Source of the DNA: Candidatus Desulfovibrio gallistercoris
Lineage (GTDB): Bacteria; Desulfobacterota; Desulfovibrionia; Desulfovibrionales; Desulfovibrionaceae
Assembly: GCA_019118745.1 (NCBI GenBank)
Contig: DWYJ01000024.1
Location: 1-64,000, forward strand
Reading direction: 5' to 3'
Length of the DNA stretch: 64,000 nt
The notes under the pieces are model-generated. The model was given only the letters and a program-made list of their open reading frames with translations. It was not told the DNA's origin and did no database searches. A program made the position numbers and the translations under genes. This document shows positions 20,808 through 28,247 of the stretch, one piece after another (position 1 is the first letter of the stretch; each line of letters opens with the position of its first letter).

Positions 20808-20810
20808 GGC

Positions 20811-21812
20811 TCAGCGCACCTCCGGGGCCGAATCTCCGGCGGACGGCGTACGCAGCGCGTTCACGAACCGCGTATCCACAAGGGCGGCATAGTCCGGCTC
20901 CCGGGCGATGAGCCCCAGCGCCTTCATGCGCGCCCCCAGCGCGGCCAGCCGCCGGAGGAACGCCGTGTCCATGTCCCAGGTCAGTTCCATGTTGGACGCG
21001 GCCTGCTCCAGCAGCTCCCGTTCCAGCCCGGTCAGGCGGGCGGCGGCATCCAGCCAGCCCTGCGGCTCCGCGCACAGCTGCTCCGTGGCCCGCTTGTGCG
21101 CGGCCACCATGCGCCGCACCCGCTCCGGATCACGGGTAACGAGTTCCTTGTGCACCAGCAGGCCGCTGTTGATGGTCCCGATGCTGTCGTCGAAATACGG
21201 ATAGGCCAGGATGCGGCCCACGCCCCGCCGCACGGCCTGCGCGGGCAGCGGCTCGCCGGACAGGTAGGCGTCCGCGTCGCCGCGGGCCAGCGCCGTATTC
21301 ATGTCGAAAAAATCCACCCGCAGGAGCTGCACGTCCCGCCGGGCATCCAGACCGTGACGGCGCAGCAGATCCCGCAGCAGCACCTCATGCATGGTGCCCG
21401 GCACATAGGCGATACGTTTTCCGCGCAGCTGCTCCGGCATCGTTATGCCGCTGTCCCTGCCCACCACCAGCGCCGAACACTTGCCGCACAACGAAGCCAC
21501 GAGCACCACAGGCTCGCCGCGCGCGGCGGCCTGGATGGCCAGCGCCAGCGTGGTCCCGGCCATGTCCAGACTGCCCGCCAGCAGGGCGGCCTTCTGGTCG
21601 GCGGGATTGGTGAAGGGGAAGACGCGTATCTCCACGTCCTCGCCCGGCGCTCCGGCATAGGCGTAAGGCTGTAGGGTCTGCGCCGTCTTCCAGGTGCCCA
21701 GCCGCCAGGTCTCCGCGCACGCGTCCACCGCCGTCAGCAGGAAAAGGACGCAGACCGCCGCGACAAGACCGGGCCGCCGCCTCACATGCCGCCACGCCCG
21801 GAACGGCCTCAC
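20811..21812 (-). CDS. ABC transporter substrate-binding protein (NMT1/SsuA-like)
   Basis: A GTG start at 21812 overlaps the pylD stop by four bases (GTGA) with AAGGGA seven bases before it, so it is translationally coupled to pylD. The 333-residue product has a signal anchor or signal peptide (LVAAVCVLFLLTAVDACAETW), then a periplasmic-binding fold with the NMT1/TauA-like pattern (TNPADQKAALLAGSLDMAGTT, then GKRIAYVPGTMHEVLLRDLL). An unusual SLCGKCSALVV segment lies near residue 125. Its place in the pyl operon suggests it imports a methylated amine or a Pyl precursor, but nothing in the sequence identifies the ligand. Confidence 0.85.
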   Translation of the reverse strand: MRPFRAWRHVRRRPGLVAAVCVLFLLTAVDACAETWRLGTWKTAQTLQPYAYAGAPGEDVEIRVFPFTNPADQKAALLAGSLDMAGTTLALAIQAAARGEPVVLVASLCGKCSALVVGRDSGITMPEQLRGKRIAYVPGTMHEVLLRDLLRRHGLDARRDVQLLRVDFFDMNTALARGDADAYLSGEPLPAQAVRRGVGRILAYPYFDDSIGTINSGLLVHKELVTRDPERVRRMVAAHKRATEQLCAEPQGWLDAAARLTGLERELLEQAASNMELTWDMDTAFLRRLAALGARMKALGLIAREPDYAALVDTRFVNALRTPSAGDSAPEVR

Positions 21813-22657
21813 GTCCGCTTCCCTTGCGCGCTGCCGCCGGAGACGCCGCAGGCTGCGGCCGCCAGCATGACGGCGGTACCGAGCTGGAGGGGATCGTGCC
21901 AGAAACGTTCCGGCTGCGGCGCGCAGCCTTCCCAGGGGCAAGGCACGCAGGGCGCGCTGATGCAGGCTCCGGGGGCCAGATGCCGCACAGGGAAGCAGAC
22001 ATCCGTGGGCGCGGCATCCAGCAGACAGGCAAAGGGAGAGAGCCCGTCCAGCTCCGCGGGCATGATCCCCCGGCACTGCGGGATTTGCGCCGCGCAGGCT
22101 TGCGCACGCCCCTGCACCGTATCGCAGAGGGTGACGGCAAAGCCGTGTCCGGCCAGCCAGGCGGCGGCGGACATGCCCACCGGCCCCGCACCCAGCACCA
22201 GCGCCCGGCGTTCGCAGGCGTAGCGTTCCGCCATGCCGCACAGGGCGGCGGCAAAGCCGCGTCCGGTGGCCCAGCCGTTCTCGGCATACGCGCCGTTGCG
22301 GACATGTTCGGCAAGATAGGTGTCGTCATCCGCCCAGAGCAGGATATCGCAGGCCCCGGCCCGCGCCTGCGCAAAGCCTTCCTCATCGGGCGACAGCACC
22401 TCGGCGGCGCTGCCCAGCGCCCGCGCCGTGGCCGCCAGCAGCTCCGCAAAGCCCGGTATGCAGCCTTCCCCGCTGCTCACCGGCACCACGCCCACCCGCA
22501 CGGCGGCAAGCGACCGGCGCACCGCATCGAGCGGCAGATCCAGCGCCCGCGCGCACAATTCGTCCAGCCCGCAGCCCACGTTCCGCCGCAGGCGCGCGGC
22601 ATAGGCCTCCCAACCGTCAGCCTGACCGGCCAGATCCTTTCCACAAAGTCGGGTCAT
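21809..22657 (-). CDS. pylD: pyrrolysine biosynthesis protein PylD
   Basis: PylD is the NAD-dependent dehydrogenase that oxidises L-lysine-N6-D-ornithine so that it cyclises to pyrrolysine. This copy has 282 residues, near the archaeal length. The Rossmann motif is ALVLGAGPVGMSAAAWLAGHG (about residues 160-180), and an N-terminal helical cap precedes it. It is placed by its position after pylB and pylC. The gap to pylC is 110 bases, the only sizeable gap in the operon. Confidence 0.9.
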   Translation of the reverse strand: MTRLCGKDLAGQADGWEAYAARLRRNVGCGLDELCARALDLPLDAVRRSLAAVRVGVVPVSSGEGCIPGFAELLAATARALGSAAEVLSPDEEGFAQARAGACDILLWADDDTYLAEHVRNGAYAENGWATGRGFAAALCGMAERYACERRALVLGAGPVGMSAAAWLAGHGFAVTLCDTVQGRAQACAAQIPQCRGIMPAELDGLSPFACLLDAAPTDVCFPVRHLAPGACISAPCVPCPWEGCAPQPERFWHDPLQLGTAVMLAAAACGVSGGSAQGKRT

Positions 22658-22767
22658 GCTCTCCCCCTTGTACGGATGTGGCAGGGCCGTAGCTTCCCGG
22701 CCTGCCGCGGCGCACGAAAAACCGCCGCCTCACGCCGTCCTCATGTCCGCCGCGCTGAAAACGAAAC

Positions 22768-23910
22768 TCAGCCGGCGGCCGCGACGTATTCCAGCGCCGT
22801 CTCGCGCCGTTGCTGAAGTTCCGCCTCGCTGTCCGCCGCCAGCAGCAGCACGCCCGCCCAGTCTCCCGACCGCAGATCGCCGCCCAGCAGCATGCCTTCC
22901 GTGCCGGGAATGCCGTCCAGCAAGCGCAGCGGCCCCACCTGCGTCAGGGAATGCTCGCCGGGGTGGATCAGTTCGCCGCCACGCCGGGCCACATGGAGAT
23001 AACAGGCCGGACGAGGGACGGCGCGCCCGGCGGCGGGCGTCAGCGGCAGGAAGCAGGACGCCAGTTCCTCGGCCAGATTGCGGCCCGTGGAAAGCCAGAC
23101 CGTCAGCGGCGTCTGACTGGGGAAACGTGCGTCGATCTCCAGCACGCGCCAGCCGTCGGGCCCGGCCACCACTTCCACATCCATGAGCCCGTGCAGCGCC
23201 AGGCCCCCGGCCAGCCGGTGCAGCTCGGCCGCCACCTCGGCCGCGAGCCCGGCCTCCGCCACCGGCGCAAGGACGCCGCGGCAGTCGTAAACATCATCGA
23301 GCAGGAGCTCGGTCAGCTGGAACGTCCGGTAGTTGCCCGGCGTGCCGCAGACTTCCAGCGAGAACTGCCGTCCGGGGCAATAGGCCTCCACGATCCAGCC
23401 GGGCGTCCGCAGGCCCTGCGGCAGACAGGCGGTCAGTTCGGCCTCGTTGTGCAGCAGATGCACCCCCCTGCTGCCGCTGCCTGCCGAAGGCTTGGCGATG
23501 AGGGGATAGCGCGGCGGGGCGTCGGGACGGGCCGGACAGGGGATGGGCGTGCCGCAGCGCTCGAAGAAGTCCCGGCTGCGCAGTTTGCTGCTGCTGACGG
23601 CATAGGCCGCCGGGTCAAAGGCCAGCGGTACGCCGGTACGCGCGCAGGCCGTACCGAGGGCCGCCAGGGCCGGGTCGTCCTCCAGCGCGGGAAAGACCAG
23701 ATCCACGCCTTCCAGCGCCCGGACAAACGGGGACGGCATGCCGTCCGGGCCGTCGTCCGTCGTGATGTCGGCGCACAGGAAGTCGTCCGCAAGATAGCGG
23801 GCCGGAGGCAGCGGACGACGATCCACCAGCAGCGTGCGCCAGCCGGCCCGTCGGGCCAGCAGACACAGCTCCACCCCCTGGAGCCCGCCTCCGATGACGG
23901 CTACCCGCAT
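22768..23910 (-). CDS. pylC: 3-methylornithine:L-lysine ligase PylC
   Basis: This 380-residue ATP-grasp ligase joins (3R)-3-methyl-D-ornithine to lysine. N-terminal pre-ATP-grasp fold: MRVAVIGGGLQGVELCLLAR. ATP-grasp features: YPLIAKPSAGSGSRGVHLL (nucleotide lid and Lys) and VLEIDARFPSQTPLTVW near the metal site. It overlaps pylB by 10 bases. Confidence 0.93.
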   Translation of the reverse strand: MRVAVIGGGLQGVELCLLARRAGWRTLLVDRRPLPPARYLADDFLCADITTDDGPDGMPSPFVRALEGVDLVFPALEDDPALAALGTACARTGVPLAFDPAAYAVSSSKLRSRDFFERCGTPIPCPARPDAPPRYPLIAKPSAGSGSRGVHLLHNEAELTACLPQGLRTPGWIVEAYCPGRQFSLEVCGTPGNYRTFQLTELLLDDVYDCRGVLAPVAEAGLAAEVAAELHRLAGGLALHGLMDVEVVAGPDGWRVLEIDARFPSQTPLTVWLSTGRNLAEELASCFLPLTPAAGRAVPRPACYLHVARRGGELIHPGEHSLTQVGPLRLLDGIPGTEGMLLGGDLRSGDWAGVLLLAADSEAELQQRRETALEYVAAAG

Positions 23911-24974
23911 GAAGACGCATCCTCTTGCTGTCCGCCGCCGGCGGCCAGGGTCTGACGGCGGCTTTCCACCCAGCGGGCATAGTCCGCCGCCGTGGCCATC
24001 TCCATGCCCATGTCCGTGAGCACGCGCCGGACGGCGGCCACACTGCGCCGCTCATTGTCGATATCGAGTTCACGGGTAGCCACCCCGGCAAAGCCGCAAC
24101 CGGACGGCACGATGGACGTGACCACATTGGCCCCGGCCTGCAAACGCATGCGCAGGCCCTCCAGCCCGTCCACATCCAGCGAGGCGGGCACGAGCCTGTC
24201 CGGCATGAGCAGGCGCATGGCGGCGATGGCCCGCAGCTCGTGCAGCCGCTGTCCGCCCGCCGCGCCGCCGTCCGGCACGGGCAGCGTGCAGGCATGCGGC
24301 ACATAGCTCATGGCGCGCACCTGCGACAGGGGCTCATCCCGCATGGCATGCAGGGAAGCCGTCAGCTCGTCCGCCCTCTCGCCCAGCCCGGTCAGCAGAC
24401 CGTCTTCCACCAGCAGGCCCGCGGCGGCGGCATCCAGCCGCGCCTGACGGCGGCGGTCGAAGTCCTGCCCGAGACGCAGCCGGGCGAACTGCCGTTGATC
24501 ATGCGTTTCCTGATAGCAGGCGTACCAGTCCGCGCCTGCCTGCCGCAGGCGGGAGAGCTGCTCCGCCGTGATGACGCCGGGGGAGACCATGATGGGCAGG
24601 CCCGTTTCCCGATGCAGGACGGCCACCATCTCCTCCAGCCGGGAAAAGCCCTCGCCCTCCACGAAATACGGGTCTTCCCCCAGCGTCAGATCCAGCAGGT
24701 GGACGCCGTCCTCGGCCAGACGCAGCCCCGCCTCCCGCAGCTCCCGCAGGGACTTGCGGTAACGCTGCTCCTCCGCATTGCTGCGCCGGTACTGGCAAAA
24801 GGCGCAGTCATTGCGGCAAAAGGTGCTGAGATAGAGGAAGCCGTACAAAAATACCCAGTCGCTCCAGCAGTTCGCGCGCGCTTCCCGCGCCTGCCGAAAA
24901 AACGCATCGTCCCCGCCCTGCTCCGTCCGGGCGAAAAGTTCCCGCAGGCGATCCAGTGCAACAGTCCCGTTCAT
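23901..24974 (-). CDS. pylB: 3-methylornithine synthase PylB
   Basis: PylB is a radical SAM mutase that converts lysine to 3-methylornithine. The product has 357 residues with the cluster motif CxxxCxxC (Cys 53, 57, 60 in FCRNDCAFCQYRRSN) and the PylB-type continuation LTLGEDPYF and MVSPGVIT. The ATG at 24974 overlaps the pylSc stop (ATGA), showing translational coupling. A longer upstream extension in this frame lies inside pylSc and is not real. Confidence 0.95.
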   Translation of the reverse strand: MNGTVALDRLRELFARTEQGGDDAFFRQAREARANCWSDWVFLYGFLYLSTFCRNDCAFCQYRRSNAEEQRYRKSLRELREAGLRLAEDGVHLLDLTLGEDPYFVEGEGFSRLEEMVAVLHRETGLPIMVSPGVITAEQLSRLRQAGADWYACYQETHDQRQFARLRLGQDFDRRRQARLDAAAAGLLVEDGLLTGLGERADELTASLHAMRDEPLSQVRAMSYVPHACTLPVPDGGAAGGQRLHELRAIAAMRLLMPDRLVPASLDVDGLEGLRMRLQAGANVVTSIVPSGCGFAGVATRELDIDNERRSVAAVRRVLTDMGMEMATAADYARWVESRRQTLAAGGGQQEDASSCG

Positions 24975-25810
24975 AGATGCAACCTGATCCCGTTGACATA
25001 GGCCAGACTGCGCCCGGCCCGCGCCATATTGCTCTCTCCGGTGGCGGCCATGCACAGCCGCTCCAGCCCGAAGCCGATACCGACCCAGTTTTCCATGATC
25101 CCCCACGGGGCGTCCAGCGGGTGGGGCCCGACGGCCGAGGAGGCCAGCTCCATGCCGTTGGCGTCCACAAAATCGTCCGTCTCGCCGTAGACGGAGGATT
25201 CCTCCCCGACCATGCGCCAGCCGGTGATGCCCGCCGTATCGAGCACCAGCCGTCCCCAGCGCAGCAGGCGTTCCCGCAGGTCTTCCCCTTCGGGGACGCC
25301 CATCTCCACAAGGTTCAGCATGGTGAATTCGTTGGCGTGCCGCTGGCCTTGCGTTTCGCGGCGAAAACAGGGCCCGATCTCGAACAGCCGCAGGGGACGC
25401 GGACGCAGCCGCCCCAGCTCGCGCATGCATTCATAGAGATTGGGGGCCAGCATGGGCCGCAGGCAACGGCGGTCGTCCAGCCAGAAGACCTGCTTCTCCA
25501 TGATGGAGCCGGAAAAGACGCCCATCTTTTCCAGACGCTTGCGGGAGATGATGAGCGGCGTATGCATCTGGAGGAAGCCCTCGGCCCGCAGGGCGGCGGC
25601 AAGCCGCTCTTCCAGCTCCAAGATGAAGGGGCGGTGCTGTTCCGCGCACCAGCGCTCCAACCGTTGCTGCTGTTCGCTCACAAGGCGGCTCTCCCATTGC
25701 TGGAAGGCCTGATTGCGCTGCCCGGCGTCCTCGAAGGACGCTTCCAGACCGGCGGCCTCCGCGCCGAGCTCGGCGAGCCGGTGGCGTTGTTCCTCGGTGA
25801 AATGGATCAT
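24971..25810 (-). CDS. pylSc: pyrrolysyl-tRNA synthetase catalytic subunit PylSc
   Basis: This 279-residue class II synthetase core corresponds to the C-terminal domain of archaeal PylS; as in other bacteria the N-terminal domain is a separate protein. Motif 2 and neighbourhood: LRPMLAPNLYECMRELG, PLRLFEIGPCFRRET, then HANEFTMLNLVEMG. Motif 3 Gly/Arg: GIGFGLERLCM. Overlaps pylSn by four bases (ATGA). It charges the tRNA at 26239. Confidence 0.95.
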   Translation of the reverse strand: MIHFTEEQRHRLAELGAEAAGLEASFEDAGQRNQAFQQWESRLVSEQQQRLERWCAEQHRPFILELEERLAAALRAEGFLQMHTPLIISRKRLEKMGVFSGSIMEKQVFWLDDRRCLRPMLAPNLYECMRELGRLRPRPLRLFEIGPCFRRETQGQRHANEFTMLNLVEMGVPEGEDLRERLLRWGRLVLDTAGITGWRMVGEESSVYGETDDFVDANGMELASSAVGPHPLDAPWGIMENWVGIGFGLERLCMAATGESNMARAGRSLAYVNGIRLHL

Positions 25811-26166
25811 GCGTCTGCCCTCCCTTCCCGCAGCACCGCGCCGGACTTCTTGCGGAAGGCCGTGCCCTGATACTTTTCCAGCTTCCAGTCCGGCACCCTG
25901 CAGATGGGACAGGGCGTGGCGTAGATCTTGTTGCGCAGCCAGCGGCTGGCTCGTGAGGTGCGGGCATTGCGCACAAGGAAGGTCTTGCCGCAGTGGGTGG
26001 AGATGACGGCATGGTCGCCGTTCACTTCCATGCTGCGTATGCCGTGCAGGATGCCGCGCCGCGACGGCCAGAGCTTCATCTTGCCGATGAGGGCGAAAAG
26101 CGGCTGGTTTTTGCGGTAGGTCCGCTTTTTGGGAGCGGGACGAGTGGGCGTCGGGATATCGCTCAT
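25807..26166 (-). CDS. pylSn: pyrrolysyl-tRNA synthetase N-terminal subunit PylSn
   Basis: This 119-residue basic protein binds tRNA-Pyl and assists PylSc. It has the PylSn pattern: RRGILHGIRSMEVNGDHAVISTHCGKTF, then SRASRWLRNKIYATPCPIC with His/Cys residues that form a zinc site in this domain. The start at 26166 follows CAGGAG. A longer open frame reaches 26307 but would run through the tRNA gene, so it is rejected. Confidence 0.93.
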   Translation of the reverse strand: MSDIPTPTRPAPKKRTYRKNQPLFALIGKMKLWPSRRGILHGIRSMEVNGDHAVISTHCGKTFLVRNARTSRASRWLRNKIYATPCPICRVPDWKLEKYQGTAFRKKSGAVLREGRADA

Positions 26167-26238
26167 GGGATGACTCCTGACGGCCTGCGCTTGCGGTACG
26201 GCAGCCCCGCCATGCCCCGGCGGCGGGAGAGATGTTTT

Positions 26239-26310
26239 TGGCGGGGTGTCCGGGAGTCTCACCCGGCTACAGGGGTTTAGAGTCCCTGCGATCCATACGA
26301 TCCACACCCC
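26239..26310 (-). tRNA. pylT: tRNA-Pyl, anticodon CUA
   Basis: This 72-base amber-decoding tRNA has an encoded CCA. The acceptor stem is a perfect 7 bp (GGGGTGT with ACACCCC). Pyl-type oddities are present: a single base between acceptor and D stems, a 4-bp D stem (GATC/GATC) with only five loop bases, and a long anticodon stem (CAGGGA with CCCCTG, ending in an A-C mismatch) with loop CTCTAAA. The T arm is CCGGG-TGAGACT-CCCGG. It lies 72 bases before pylSn and is probably cotranscribed with it. Confidence 0.96.
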
Positions 26311-26504
26311 GTATTGCCGTTCGCCGTCTCATTCAGGCGTCGAAGAAACTATAGCCCACTCGCCTCCCCCTGTCCAGAAGATATATCAGAAAAAATATTT
26401 TACCGAAAAAAGGACGGCAGATACTGCCGCGCAGTCACCAGGCCGCACAGCCCTGAAACATCATCTGCCGTCCTTGCCCGGCTGCCGCACCGCAGCCTAG
26501 GCCG
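26311..26504 (-). promoter_or_regulatory. pyl operon leader and upstream region
   Basis: These 190 bases separate the radical SAM gene from pylT. They contain the promoter at 26348-26376 and GATATATC at 26380-26387, just upstream of the -35 hexamer where an activator would bind. A further AT-rich stretch with AAATATTTTTTC lies beyond. Confidence 0.6.
26348..26376 (-). promoter_or_regulatory. sigma70-type promoter of pylT operon
   Basis: On the minus strand TGGACA (26376-26371), exactly 17 bases, then TATAGT (26353-26348) predict a start about 30 bases before the tRNA. Confidence 0.65.
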
Positions 26505-27515
26505 CTACCGCGCTGCCTGGCCCTCCTCTGCCGCTGACCAAAGCGCGTAGCCCGCTTCCCGGAAAAGCGCCTGCGCCTGCGCCACATCGAAACCCCGCCA
26601 AACATCCTGACAAAAATCCTCGTTCCGCGGCACCGCGCCCTCTTCCACCACCACGACGTTGGCTCCCCAGGCCACGGCCTGACGGCTCACGGGGTGCACG
26701 CAGATGTCGGGAACGCGCAGCCCGCCGCACAACCGGGTGATGGCGGCGATCTGGGCAAGCCGGGCCTCCGGCAGCTCCGCGTCGCTTGCGCCGGGCGTGC
26801 CCGGCACATTGACGCGGGCCATGACGCCGCTCAGGCTCGCGCCGTTCTCCAGCGCGGTCATGAAGACATGCGCCAGCTCTTCATCAGTATGTTCCGGTCC
26901 CACAGGCTCCACCAGATGGGCCAGACGCAGAGGAGAAGCGGCCACGGCGCGCAGCGTGGCAAGCCGTTCCTGCGGGCTGAAGCAGGTGCACTTTCCCTCC
27001 CCCAGCCGCAGCGAATGATAGACCACCCCTATGCCCGCAGCCTGCATGGCGGCCACCTCTTCGTCTCCCATCTGCCCGGTATTGACGACGAGCCCGTAGC
27101 CGCCCGGTACGGCGTCCCGGATCTGCCGGGCCAGCCTGCACAGGCGATCGAAGCCGTAATATTCCGTGGTGCGCAAAGTGACCCAGGCGACCCCCGCCTC
27201 CACCAGACGACGGGTCATGGCGATGGCTTCCGCCGCGGAGAGCTCCCTCTCCTCGCGCACGAGCCCCCACTTGGCGCCAAAGGCGCAAAAGGTGCAATTT
27301 TTGGGGCAGGGACGGCTATCCAGGCCGATGGCGCTCCAGACACGGCCGGTATTGTGCGCCGCCACGGCGGCCACACGCCGCGCAGCCTCACCAAGATAGC
27401 GCACGTCGTCCGAATCCGGCGTCAGCGCCAGCAGCCGCAACACGTCTTCCCGTGTTCCCTGTCTTCCCCGAAGGGCTTCTGTCTCTAGTTGATCGATATA
27501 CGGACGGATGTTCAT
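26505..27515 (-). CDS. radical SAM enzyme of the BioB/HydE/PylB family
   Basis: This 336-residue protein carries the cluster motif C70-x3-C74-x2-C77 (RPCPKNCTFCAFGAKWG) and a full TIM-barrel-like radical SAM domain (VTLRTTEYYGFDRL, VVNTGQMGDEEV, LVEPVGPEHT, PDICVHPVSRQA). The pattern is biotin-synthase-like, but the biotin synthase [2Fe-2S] ligands cannot be matched with confidence. It lies directly upstream of pylT on the same strand. It could be a second PylB-like mutase or an unrelated enzyme of methylamine metabolism. It ends in TAG, after which about 35 more codons are open. Confidence 0.8.
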   Translation of the reverse strand: MNIRPYIDQLETEALRGRQGTREDVLRLLALTPDSDDVRYLGEAARRVAAVAAHNTGRVWSAIGLDSRPCPKNCTFCAFGAKWGLVREERELSAAEAIAMTRRLVEAGVAWVTLRTTEYYGFDRLCRLARQIRDAVPGGYGLVVNTGQMGDEEVAAMQAAGIGVVYHSLRLGEGKCTCFSPQERLATLRAVAASPLRLAHLVEPVGPEHTDEELAHVFMTALENGASLSGVMARVNVPGTPGASDAELPEARLAQIAAITRLCGGLRVPDICVHPVSRQAVAWGANVVVVEEGAVPRNEDFCQDVWRGFDVAQAQALFREAGYALWSAAEEGQAAR

Positions 27516-28247
27516 GGATCGGCTCCCTGTTCTGTTCGAGCATTTTCCGTTTGAAGCGCCTAGCGTTTCACACCATACGGACTAGCGTTTCATGAAAAAA
27601 GACGTTTTCCCGCCACCTTCGACCGGACGGCGCCGTGCCGCCGTCCCGCATCTTGCCTTTTTCAAAGGCAAAACGCTCTTGTCTCCGTTTTCCCCAAAAA
27701 TGCAGCACACAACCTTTAGATATATCTATGCTACACTTCTCCCCCTGACGCTTGTCAAGCGAAGAGAAGAACACCCACGCGCCCGCAGCGGGGAACAGGC
27801 AAGGGATTACATCATAAAATAAAATAATATCAGTGAGGTAAAAAATATGAAACATCTTTTTCATCCGCTCGCACACTTCCCCGAACGACCATCCAGCCGG
27901 AGCAACGCTGCCCATGTTCCTTGCTTGAAAAATTTTATCCTTTTATATAGCGATATTATAAAAAATTACCATCGCACCACACCCTAAAAGCCATCGCTCC
28001 TTCTCCCATGACACAGGCCGAGCATACCGTCTTTTTTACGACCGCAGACAAAAGATATATTATATAATATACTGTTTTTACTAATTAAATTTAAAAATAA
28101 TCTTACGGCGGAAAATTTTTTTCACAATCTTTCAAAAAACGCTGGACATCAGAAGCCCCAATGGCTACTTTTACATCACGAGATATATCTATTTGTGGCC
28201 GGCACAAGGATTCTCCCATCAACGCAACGTTTTTCAAGGAGCTGAAC
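27516..28247. promoter_or_regulatory. divergent regulatory region, radical SAM gene / mtbA operon
   Basis: This 730-base gap starts with repeat B (27540-27690). From about 27700 it becomes very AT-rich. GATATATC occurs at 27719-27726 (followed by TATG) and at 28182-28189 (followed by TATT), the latter 58 bases before the methyltransferase start. A perfect palindrome CGCTTG-T-CAAGCG is at 27749-27761. A weak promoter TGGACA (28143-28148), 17 bases, TACTTT (28166-28171) faces the methyltransferase. No gene is seen. Confidence 0.5.
27540..27690 (+). repeat. dispersed repeat family B, copy 2
   Basis: It starts GCATTTTCCGTTTGAAGCGC and runs through ACCATACGG, TTTCATGAAAAAAG, ACGGCGCCGTGCCGCCGTCC and CTTGCCTTTTTCAAAGGCAA. 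The same order of blocks occurs at 55478-55620. Confidence 0.75.

Noticed and set aside
26167..26307. Longer upstream start for PylSn
   Set aside because: It would run through the tRNA-Pyl gene; the ATG at 26166 has a good ribosome site and the usual family length.
28160..28247. Sigma54 promoter before the methyltransferase gene
   Set aside because: A GGCAC is present near 28199, but the required GC element at -12 spacing is missing.
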